Positions 55,964 through 64,000 of a stretch of DNA of 64,000 nt are shown here, piece by piece. Positions within the stretch are counted from its first letter, which is position 1, and the number at the start of each line of letters is the position of its first letter. A model generated the notes under the pieces. It worked only from the letters and a program-made list of their open reading frames with translations, ran no database searches and had not been told where the DNA came from. Origin of the DNA: Triticum aestivum (Eukaryota; Streptophyta; Magnoliopsida; Poales; Poaceae); assembly GCF_018294505.1 (NCBI RefSeq), contig NC_057795.1, positions 516,725,915-516,789,914 on the forward strand. Reading direction: 5' to 3'. The position numbers and the translations under genes are program-made.

Positions 55964-55970
55964 TATAAAA
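55964..55970 (+). promoter_or_regulatory. TATA box before the coiled-coil pseudogene
   Basis: TATAAAA 73 bp upstream of the ATG at 56043, preceded by a TAGTACTAGTGCTAGTAC repeat. Spacing is right for a plant promoter with a short leader. Confidence 0.55.
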
Positions 55971-56042
55971 AGGGGAACTGCCTAACAGAAAATTACTCTA
56001 CCTTTCCTCCTCATAAGTGCTTCTTCTTCATCCGTCCTTGCC

Positions 56043-56777
56043 ATGGCCGGTGAGCAGAGCTCTAGGTCGAGAACTACTCATAACAAGGGAGCGACAACCA
56101 AGGCTGCGGAAAAAAAGAAGGCTCGCCGCCACGCAGATACCTCGAAAGATCTCTCACGGGCAGGCGATGGCTCCCAGGAGCGCCCTAGCCGCGGAGGCGA
56201 ACATGCCGAGCCGGCGGCGCGGGAGTCATTATCCCTCGACGGCATGCCCGATCAGCTCAATAAGCACCTCAATAAGCAAAAGGAGTTCATCCAAGGCTTG
56301 GTGGAGCTGCTGAAGGAGAGCCTCGACGACATGCCCGCTGAGCCCAATAAGCAGGGGGAGTTGACTGCCGGCTTGGTGATGCTGCTGAAGAAGAGCATTG
56401 CCTCAGAGAAGAAGGCGACCGGTGAAATCCTGCGACTTCAAGAGGACAAGGCGAAGCTCTGCCACAAGATCGACCTGTTGAAGGAGAAGAACGCCGGCTA
56501 GAAGAAGCTGCATGAGAATAGTAGTTCCTCGATGAAGATGTTGCATGCCATCGTCATGGAACAGAAGGAGGAGTTGGTGAAGCTCCGCATCGAGCACCCG
56601 ACTGTTGTCAAGGTACGTAATGCGGCCGTGGAATAGATGATGAAGGCTTGCGTCGAGAAATCCCGCGTCATGGACAGAATGAAGAAGATGGCGGAGGAGA
56701 TGCGCAAGGAGATGGAGGTCGTGGAGGCGATGAAGAAGCAGTTACGACTCTGCGGTGAATTAGATCATTTGGGGTGA
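56043..56777 (+). pseudogene. Coiled-coil protein gene with two premature stops
   Basis: An ATG in strong context (GCCATGGCC) opens a frame read in one phase to 56777. TAG codons interrupt it at 56499-56501 and 56634-56636. The first 152 codons encode a basic N-terminus (KAAEKKKARRHADTSKD) and two direct repeats of about 29 residues (the LVELLKESLDDMPAEPNKQ type), then a coiled coil (LRLQEDKAKLCHKIDLLKEK). After the first stop the coiled coil continues (EEMRKEMEVVEAMKKQL). No indels, so decay looks recent, or the two stops define a shorter 152-residue product. Not a transposon protein that I recognise. A splice donor-like AAG/GTACGT at 56613 has no suitable acceptor. Confidence 0.5.
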
Positions 56778-57680
56778 TAATTTTCCTTCTTCTTTTGCTC
56801 ATGTGTTTCATCTTTTGCTTCGGGTGTTTCGCCGCGCGTGTCACGTTCTCTGCAAGGCATGAATAGAACAATGCTTTTTTTGAAGGAATGAATAGAACAA
56901 TGCTAACAATGAGATGACTAGCAAATTAGATCATTTTTTATCGCCATATGGCACTAGGCTGTTGTGTTTCGTGCTCCTCCGTCGTAGTACTACTCCAGTG
57001 GAAAACTTGAGTATACCGCACAGTTCTTTGCTCCTCCTCAGGTCGTCGGCACATTTATACGAGCAGTCAAATCACAAGGCCCCGCCTTCCAGCAGTAATG
57101 AGCCGTCAAATCACAAAGGCCCTCGCCTCTCATCAAACCGACCAAGCTAGACTGCCCCGCCCTCTAGCCTTTTAATAAATGTATACTTTTGTACAGTGGT
57201 AGTATCGATGGATTGTGCCATGGAGCAAAACTTGAAATTAAAAAAAAGTTGGTACATATAGAGAGCGCTCGTCGCCAAATTATGCATATAGTAGTATTAA
57301 AAAGGCTAGTCACAATAATGGTGTCCAGCACAACCCACCCCTCAAATAAAACTAAGCATCCTAGAATTCTTTGACAAAACTAAGCACCCTGAAATTCTTT
57401 GACAACTAAACTATTGGCTATATGATGTTGGCCATATATATTGTATGTATATAATGTGAAGAAATGAGTGGTAGTACTATACCAACTAAAAGATGAAATG
57501 TAAGAAATACTAGTATGTACGTACTGGAGAGTTAAAGTAATGAGAAGAAACATAACATAGTTCTGCTGGGGGCTCAGCACAACACACCCCTCAAATTAAA
57601 TTAAGCACACCTGAAATTAAACTTTGCAACTATTTCAGAGACACTGCATTAGAACCACCATGAGCAACGACACTGCCACC
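56778..57680. other. Non-coding DNA with local direct repeats
   Basis: No gene. AACTAAGCA-CCTAGAATTCTTTGAC recurs at about 57350 and 57378, and a related CAGCACAACCCACCCCTCAAAT / CAGCACAACACACCCCTCAAAT pair stands at about 57328 and 57575. The second lies just downstream (3') of the exonuclease fragment. Confidence 0.45.
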
Positions 57681-58215
57681 TTACTCGGAGTCCTCATCCA
57701 TGTCCTCGACTTCGTCCTTGTCCCTCTTCCTCTTGGCCGATACTTCTTTGCTTGAATCGCACACTTGGCTCTTGCTCTTCATCCAACCCTTGTAGATATT
57801 GAAACAAAGGTAGCCATCCATTACAGCGTAGTGGATGTGGTCTATATCTAGTACATTCCACTGCCATGCATAACGATGAAATGTGTATGGAGGTTTCTCC
57901 AGTTTACCATACGAAGGATAAACCATGGCTCCTGCCAGGGTCAGCATTGAAGGCTGACGAGAGGACACCAACCGATTCTTCTGGAGGTCGAAGGTGTTGC
58001 CTACAACGAGGCCTATCCAACCCAGGACTTCTTTATCGTTACCAAAGTCTACAGTAATGAATTTGACTAGGTTGCTCTCGAGGAAGTCCTTAAAATCCAG
58101 GCATTCAACATCGGCATGGCATATGTGGTAGACCAAGCATAAGTCATGCACGCAAACCTGGATCACGGCGGGCTTCTTCCTCTCTTCGTCCTTTAGATCC
58201 TTCTCTCGTCCCAGG
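57681..58215 (-). pseudogene. Truncated DEDDy 3'-5' exonuclease (WRN/RNase D-like) gene fragment
   Basis: The minus-strand frame is open from about 58215 and ends at 57681. KKPAVIQVCVHDLCLVYHI is the strand after the first catalytic motif of this family. FITVDFGNDKEVLGWIG holds the Exo II aspartate. IHYAVMDGYLCFNIY holds the Exo III tyrosine-X3-aspartate signature. The C-terminus is basic then acidic (SAKRKRDKDEVEDMDEDSE). The Exo I motif (D-x-E), which should lie about 30 residues before KKPAV, is absent: upstream the frame meets a TGA and then minisatellite DNA. The family degrades RNA or DNA ends using two metal ions held by the four acidic residues; without Exo I it cannot. Grass genomes have many such genes, so it is likely a host gene fragment rather than a transposon gene. 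Confidence 0.6.
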
Positions 58216-58377
58216 ACCAGGGGTCATGTCAATCGGGAGGGGTGTGGCGTACCGCAAAACGGACGAAACAGACTTGTGTTGGAGCGCTACGGTCGAAACG
58301 GGGGTCCTGTTCATCGGGAGGGATGTGGCGTACCGTAAAACGGGACTCCACGGGATACTGCTCATCTCTACCATCGA

Positions 58378-58765
58378 CCTCCTCCAGCCTCACGGGCTAC
58401 TGTTCATCCACCGTCAACCTCCTCCAGCCTCAACGGGCACCTGTTCATCCAGCCTCCACCGTGCGCTACTCCATCGGCTACTGTTCAACCACCCCTCTCC
58501 ACGGGCTCCTATTCAACCATCCCTCCACGGGCTACTATTCATCCACCCCTCCACCGTCTACTGTTCATCCAGCCCTCCATGGGGTCGTCCTGATCATCCA
58601 GCCCTCCACGGGGTCCTGTTCATCCAGCCCCAACCAGCTCGATCAATCGGGGTCCTGTTCATCTAGAGGCAACGCCACGGGGTCCTGTTCATCCACCCCC
58701 ACCGCTCACTGTTCATCCACCCCCCCCCCCCCCCCCGCAATGCTCACTGTTCATCCAGAGGCAGC
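58378..58765 (+). repeat. Degenerate minisatellite, CTCCACGGG-TACTGTTCATCCA
   Basis: About 14 imperfect copies of a 22-40-bp phrase centred on CGGG(C/G)TCCTGTTCATCCA, ending in a poly-C run (58720s). The frames it opens on the plus strand are repeats, not a gene. It lies directly upstream of the truncated exonuclease. Confidence 0.75.
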
Positions 58766-58969
58766 ATCGATCAACTTTAGTTAGCAACAGTAGTGAAGGA
58801 ATCGCTCCATCGGATTCAGTTAACAGCCATCGATCGATCACTCGGGTTCAGTAACGCGTAGCCTGCAGTGCAATTGCTCGGGTTCAGTTAGAGCCCAACG
58901 CCTCACTCGGGTTCAGTTAGAGCCAACGCCTTGCACACACGCGTGTACGTGTACGAGAGAAACGCGCAT
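58766..58969. other. TCGGGTTCAGTTAGAGCC short repeats
   Basis: CTCGGGTTCAGTTAGAGCCAACGCC occurs two to three times. No gene. Confidence 0.5.
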
Positions 58970-59265
58970 CGCTCGGCTCCCGACCACCCATCGTAACCAG
59001 GAACTCCCCAAAATTTTCCTCGTCCTCGCTTCTACCATGGTTTTTCCGTCATGGACGGCCCAAAGAATGTCATGCAGCTGCGTGTCCGGCATGCCCAGGA
59101 CGAAAAGCCCATTTTCTGTCATGATTTTTTGTCATAGAAGTAGGAGCCCACCACATCTATGATGATACCGGGTTTTGTCACAATTATCATCATAGAAGTG
59201 TCATAAGTATGACAGAAAAAAATTGTTCGGCCCAAAATGTCACAGATGTGTCTTTTTTTGTAGTG
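58970..59265 (-). mobile_element. Terminal part of a second CACTA family
   Basis: Read on the minus strand it begins CACTACAAAAAAAGACACAT at 59265 and continues with repeated GTCATAGAAGT / ACTTCTATGA subterminal words. This is the end of a common Triticeae CACTA group, distinct from the element at 19597. The opposite end is not in this stretch, so the element is truncated. Confidence 0.6.
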
Positions 59266-59267
59266 CA

Positions 59268-60165
59268 TGTTCTGATGGCTCTCTCTTGAATGGAGACGGG
59301 GTGAAGAGGTATATATAGCCTCCACACAGAATCTAACTGTTACACACATTTGACTCAACTCGGTCAGACTGAATAGAAGAACTCGGTGAGACCGATTCAG
59401 TTCAACATGTGAACGTTAGGAATCTCGGTGGGACCAACATGATCAACTCGGTGTGACCGATGTGCTAGGGTTAGGGAAAAACCTCATCTCGGTGAGACCG
59501 ATTGCATGAACTCGGCAAGACCGATTTCAGCAATGAGCAAATAGAGAGTTGCTCAAGCAAACTCGGTGGGACCGATCGCTCATTTCGATGAGACCGAAAT
59601 GTTACGAAGGGAAATAGAGAGTTTGTCATACAAACTCGGTGGGACCGATCGCTCATTTCGGTGAGACCGAAGTGTTATGAAGGGAAACAGAGAGTTTGCA
59701 ATGCCATCTCCATGAGACCGAGATCCTGATCGGTGAGACCGAATTGTCTAGGGTTTCTGGCAGTGGCTAGGTCAAATGAACTCGGTGGCGCCGGATAGAT
59801 CAAACCGGTGGGGCCAAGTTTGACTTTGGGTTTTGGACATATGTGGAAATGAGAAAGTGGCTGAGGGTTTTGGAGCAATATCACTAACCACTTTGAGCAA
59901 GTAACCATTAAGCAACACCTCATCCTCTTTTAATAGTATTGACTTTCCTATGGACTCAATGTGATCTTGGATCACTAAAATGAAAATGAAGAGTCTTGAG
60001 CCTTTGCCAATCTTTGTCCTTAGCATTTTGAGGGGTCCACATCTCTAGTCCATGCCATGCAATCATTGAACTTTCAGAAATATTTAACTTGAATGGATAT
60101 TAGTTCAATGAGCTATATGTTGTTATGAATTACCAAAACCACACGGGGATTAGTTGCACTTTCAA
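59268..60165 (-). repeat. Probable 3' LTR of a minus-strand retrotransposon
   Basis: The right edge is set by the polypurine tract next to it; on the minus strand the LTR begins TGAAAGTGCAACTAATCCCC. The left edge, TGTTCTGATGG at 59268, gives a TG...CA unit of 898 bp, but this boundary is a guess. It holds GCTATATATACC (59312-59323 region, minus strand), a TATA box, and many TCGGTGAGACCGA palindromes. Confidence 0.45.
59336..59820. repeat. Array of TCGGT-N4-ACCGA palindromes (left block)
   Basis: At least 15 copies of words such as CTCGGTGAGACCGA and TTTCGGTGAGACCGA at about 25-45-bp spacing, in both halves of a near-palindrome. Confidence 0.75.
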
Positions 60166-60180
60166 TCTCCCCCTTTTTGG
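60166..60180 (-). other. Polypurine tract
   Basis: On the minus strand CCAAAAAGGGGGAGA immediately before TTGAAAGTGC. A run of A then G of this form primes plus-strand synthesis in plant Copia elements. It fixes the orientation and the LTR edge. Confidence 0.6.
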
Positions 60181-60639
60181 TAATTGATGACAACATACAG
60201 ATCAAAGCTTCGACAAATGATAATATGAATGAAATACATCATCGCTTTGAGAAGTATGTGATAAGCAAGAGCTCCCCCTAAATTTGTGCATTATCTAAAA
60301 TTTGCTTTTGAATGCAAATGCACAATCTATTAGGATCATAGGTCACTCTTCCATGTCACATACATCTTGGTGGAGTGCTCAAAATCAAAAACTATAAAGA
60401 ACATGCACTCATCACCAAGGGAAAACATGATTGATCATACACAAATATCATAGATATCATCATGCAAGCACACATTAAAGTATAGTGTGATCAAACACAT
60501 GATCACAAGAGTATCTCACAAACAAGCACAAATAATGTAGCATAGGAATCAAACGATCAAAGCAAATGATCAAAGTAGAAAGAGAAGCAATAAAAGACAA
60601 AACGCTCTCTCTCTCTCTCTCAAAGCCTAATGATCCATA

Positions 60640-61210
60640 CACTTTCTCCCCCTTTGGCAACAAGTTACCAAAAAGCTTGAAAATGCATAGTGTTATGCGG
60701 CACTCTAGGCATGATCTTCGGGAGCTCCTGAAGTGCTCTTTCTGGCCGCTTGCTCCGGTGTGTGTAGATGGCATGCAGAGGAGTCCGTCTACAAAAGCTT
60801 CAGCTGACGTTTGTTGAGTTGGAGGAGTTGAAACTGGAGGTATGACTGAGGTAGTTGTTGCAGGTGCTGAAATGGTAGTCCCAGAGTCTCGAACAACTGG
60901 CACATTTGTAGATCTTTGTGCCCTTGGCACTCTCTGAAAAGCATCAGTGGTTGGCATATCACTCCTGTCCTCAACTTCTTCCTGGAGCTTCTCCACAGTA
61001 GTCTGGATCTCTGTAACCTTCACATCTAGATCATGGAATTTGGTCCCAATGATCCTCTCAAGACTTTCTTGATTCTGAGTCAGGGTGGCCAAGCTCTTCT
61101 CAATCCTCACAGTAACCTCAAGTAGATAACTGAGTTGATCTTGCTTGGTCTTGATCATCACTTGTGAAGCATCTGGTACACTAGCTGCCCTTGCTACTTT
61201 AGCAGCCTTT

Positions 61211-61262
<52 letters not shown>

Positions 61263-61999
61263 TGAGCTTCTGCACTGGTTGGATCATCCATGACAATCTC
61301 ATTGTCTTCAAATTCTGGCCTTAGGGGAAGATGCTCTTTATCAAGAAGATATGTCCTTGTCCCCATATTGGAGTTGATTAGCATCTGTATGTGAGGGGCA
61401 TATCTACATGATCTCTTCTGGTCAGCTGCAGTTCTCTTCACTCTTTCAACAATCAGAGTCATCACTTTGAACTTCTGTGGCACACTAAACATATGGAGCA
61501 AGTTTATGGAGTGACAACGGATCATCCTATGATCTCCTGACTTGCACAACAGAGTGTGCCTCGAGATGGTGTTAATGGTGGTCAATCTTGACAGCAGATA
61601 GTATATGGACCCAAGCTTGTGAGTCTCCAAGGCATCATCTGGAATGGTCTTGTACATGTTTGCCATGGATTTATGATCCTTCCTTGGCTTGGCATATACA
61701 TCCATGTCATTTTCATCTTCCTTAGGGGCATTGATCAACTTGGCCCATTCAGAGACTGTAGATTGATACTTGGTGCCTTCTGTCATCCAGACAATCTTGC
61801 CATCTGGATAGAAATGAGCAGTTGAGTAGAATTGCATTATCTTTTCATCATTCCATTTTGTCAACTTTTGTCCAACAAACTTGTCCACGTCATTCATCCT
61901 GAAGCTCTCATGCACGCCTAGGAAGCAGTCCTCATTGTCATCAATATATGTCCAATCAACCCATCTCATATCACTGATAATAGGCTTCTTGTCTAGCAA
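60640..61999 (-). pseudogene. Gag-like protein of the minus-strand element, C-terminal part
   Basis: Continues the frame of the next entry after its TAG (62018-62020): RWVDWTYIDDNEDCFLGVHE, then VGQKLTKWNDEKIMQFYSTA, VSEWAKLINAPKEDENDMDV, HKLGSIYYLLSRLTTINTIS and QMLINSNMGTRTYLLDKEHL. It then runs into a (CT)n microsatellite at 61212-61257 that appears as an Arg-Glu tract. Beyond the tract the protein goes on in another frame with a coiled coil (LTQNQESLERIIGTKFHDLD, VTEIQTTVEKLQEEVEDR) and a Pro/Thr-rich tail to about 60700. It resembles the capsid-like ORF of large grass retrotransposons. I do not recognise a catalytic domain. Confidence 0.5.
61212..61257. repeat. (CT)n microsatellite inside the gag-like frame
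   Basis: 23 consecutive CT units. In the minus-strand coding phase it reads as alternating Arg and Glu. A second short (CT)n tract is at 60605-60621. Confidence 0.95.
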
Positions 62000-62017
62000 G
62001 ACAATCTCATAGAAGTC

Positions 62018-62850
62018 CTATTGTTCCTTGGTGTGGAAACGATAATCTACAGTAGTCCTTCTCCTGGTGGCATAAGGATCAGTATGTCTCCACAATCTCA
62101 GACCTACATCCTTCCTTAGCTTCATATTTTCAGCCACTTGATGATCATCACTATGATCTGGGATCTTTGGCTTCAGCTTTCTAAGCACTTGGGGTTCTTC
62201 CTCTTCTTGAACCTCTGGCACTGGGGCCTTGTTCTTCTCAGCAGTAGAAATGCTCCTAGTGGATCTCTTGGGTGCAGAAGGTTTTGGATCTTGAGCTTGA
62301 GTTGGAGGCTTGGGGACAAACTTGGGCTTAGATGGAGCAACCCCTGATCTTATAGCATCCCCCATGAGCTTTTGAGTTTTTGGTGGAGGTGCAGCAGCCT
62401 CTTCCTCCTCCTCCTCTTCTTCATCAGATGAGTGCTTCTCAAATTCAGCCATTGGATCAACAAGCTTGCACCATCTCCCTCTTTTTATTTCCTTCTTCTC
62501 TTTTCCAGCACCACTTGTTGGTTGTGCTTGCACTTGAGTTGAGGTTCTTGCTTTTGACATAGGCTTCCTCTTAGCAGGAGCTTCCTTTTGCATACAAGGC
62601 TTTGTGGCAGCAGCAGCATATTCCTTCTTGAGCACTTTCTTCTTTGAGGTCACCTCCTCATCAACAACAAAGTCCTCATCCTCAGATTCTGATGTTCTCT
62701 TTTTCCTTTGCCTAATAGCAGCCTTAGGCAAGTTGCTTGGAGTGCTTCTGCTACCATCTTCATAACTGCTATTGGAGGGACTAGTGGCCTCACTGAGATT
62801 CACATGCTCCTCAGACCTATTCTGACTGTCACTGCCCTCTGACATCTCTA
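62018..62850 (-). pseudogene. Gag-like protein of the minus-strand element, N-terminal part
   Basis: Start MSEGSDSQNRSEEH at about 62845 (the frame is open further up, to 62899, but that start has no acidic character). Low-complexity, highly charged: KKRTSESEDEDFVVDEEVTS, an alanine/lysine stretch, a run of nine glutamates near 62413-62439, and Pro/Lys-rich linkers. It ends HTKEQ then TAG, after which the same phase is open for another 270 codons. So the TAG is a single nonsense change or a readthrough site. Function unknown; retroelement gag-like by position behind a polypurine tract and LTR. Confidence 0.45.
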
Positions 62851-62974
62851 AAACTAACCATGTGAATAGATAGGTATAGGTAGAGTGGATGAGCATCACA
62901 AAGCACAGCTATTTTGCGAAAATATTGAGACAAGAACTTAACTTTAGTTTTCTGTAGAAAGCATTTCAAAGCTA

Positions 62975-63720
62975 CCGATATGACAAACTCGATGACACCG
63001 AAGCATTAATAGAATCTAAACATGCAATTTCGGTCAGACCGAAATGCAGTTCGGTGACTCCGAGATGCCAGGGTTTCATAGAGTAAGTGATTTCGGTCAC
63101 ACCGATTAGTACGCTTCGGTCAGACCGAGTTGTACTTGTGCAATGGCCTGAGCCAAATCGGTGAGACCGGGATCCTCAGATCAGTCGGTCCGAGATGTGT
63201 TCGGCAGAAACCTAACCCTAAGTTTTTGCATCAAATCTATTCAAATGGAACTTTTCGGTGGATAGATTGATCTCATTTGTGGTAAGAATAATGGCTATGA
63301 TCTTTGTGCAAGGATCGGAAAAGGAGAACACACAAAGAGGTCGAGTCCGTACCATAACTTGGCAACGAACTCGCTACAGCGACAACGGCAGTGAGATTGC
63401 CGTTGACGGTGATGGAGACCATCGGTAGGAGGACGCTGGCGACGATGGAGACAATCCGGAGACCAAGGGGGCGGCAGAACTGGGAGGCGTGGACGAGTGG
63501 TTTGGAGGAATTTTCAAAATTTCAACCTGCGGTATATATATCCAGTCACTGTCGATGCAAGGACTCGGTGGCACCGAGATGCAAAACTGCTAGCAGTTAC
63601 AGCAACTCAGTGTGACCAAATTGTTCAAATCGGTTGCACCGAGATAAAAACCTAGATCAATTTAATAAATTCGGTGAGACCGAGTGTAATGAGTTGGTCT
63701 GACCGGGATGCATTAAGAGG
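62975..63720. repeat. Array of TCGGT-N4-ACCGA palindromes (right block)
   Basis: About ten further copies (TTTCGGTCAGACCGAAATG, CTCGGTGGCACCGAG and similar) beyond the start of the gag-like gene, so the element carries them on both flanks. The TATATATA at 63533 region lies among them. Confidence 0.65.
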
Positions 63721-64000
63721 TTTTGGAAGTTTAATCCCTTGACGGATTGGTGGCTCTGAGTGCTCCTCACCCGGAGAGTCCAAGTTCGACTTGTTCAAGC
63801 TTTGTGATGTAGCATGAATAGAGTTGGAGCCGAGAAAAGCATAAATAGCTAGAGGGAGTACTTAGGCATTCTTGTCCATCCATTTGGTAACAGAAAAACC
63901 AAACAATCAAAGCAACAAATGGATGTCCTTGAATGGAGAAAATTATGCAACCAACATGCTCACACAATAAGATAACAAATAAAATATGTGGCAAAGCATG
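63721..64000. other. Unassigned DNA at the window end
   Basis: No gene seen. Probably the 5' untranslated region or 5' LTR side of the minus-strand element, but I find no TGAAAGTGCAAC terminus before the window ends. Confidence 0.3.

Noticed and set aside
56613..56636. Possible intron removing the second TAG of the coiled-coil gene
   Set aside because: Donor GTACGT is good, but the intron would be only 24 bases, too short for plant splicing.
58226..58784. Plus-strand frames of 146 and 180 codons
   Set aside because: They are the minisatellite read in two phases.
63260..63620. Possible 5' LTR of the minus-strand element
   Set aside because: It has a TATA-like word and the mini-palindromes, but no TGAAAGTGCAAC terminus and no clear alignment to 59268-60165.

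Overview
The window is repeat-dense plant nuclear DNA. It is almost certainly from the wheat tribe (Triticeae: wheat, Aegilops, rye or barley). It holds an Angela/BARE1-type Copia element, short-LTR Gypsy-type elements whose LTRs run from TGAGGGAGTCC to GACACCGACA, a CACTA transposon with GGTCCCGGTTGG subterminal repeats, and grass MITEs. Family names are from memory and were not searched. I see no rRNA, tRNA or CRISPR, and no convincing intact host gene.

Layout. 1-1085 is the end of a large LTR from a different family. 1086-15404 is an inverted (minus-strand) Gypsy-type element B. It is split by a complete plus-strand relative, element A (2989-11588, duplicated site GTGGG). 15405-19596 and 31724 onwards is older DNA carrying fragments of a multi-exon minus-strand gene and a MITE. 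It is interrupted by a complete 12.1-kb CACTA element (19597-31720, duplicated site GTA). 32779-34048 holds a 19-bp tandem repeat, a gene-fragment-bearing Mutator-like element and, inside that, a solo LTR C (33150-33629, duplicated site CCCGT). 34049-51870 is element D, of the same family as A and B (duplicated site GCGAC), split by a full-length Angela-like Copia element (40551-49207, duplicated site GTCCG). 51871-59265 is lower-density DNA. It has a long-armed inverted-repeat element containing a MITE, another MITE with a TTA duplication, a broken coiled-coil gene with its own TATA box, a truncated 3'-5' exonuclease gene, a minisatellite and one end of a second CACTA family. 59266-64000 is a minus-strand LTR element with a Copia-style polypurine tract, a broken gag-like reading frame and many short palindromes.

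How the parts work together. The CACTA element looks structurally complete. It has matching termini and three readable genes: a previously easy-to-miss two-exon coiled-coil/tail-anchored protein of 119 residues, a 1116-residue TNP2 transposase in one exon, and a seven-exon 1085-residue protein that ends in a ULP1-type cysteine protease domain. Gypsy-type elements A, B and D share an unusual plan. A sense half encodes gag and an aspartic protease-like domain. An antisense half encodes a multi-part protein resembling the Pfam 'putative gypsy type transposon' family plus coiled coils. No reverse transcriptase, RNase H or integrase is visible, so they appear non-autonomous. LTR pairs of A, D and the Angela element differ by about 2% by eye, which points to insertions within roughly the last million years under the usual grass LTR rate.
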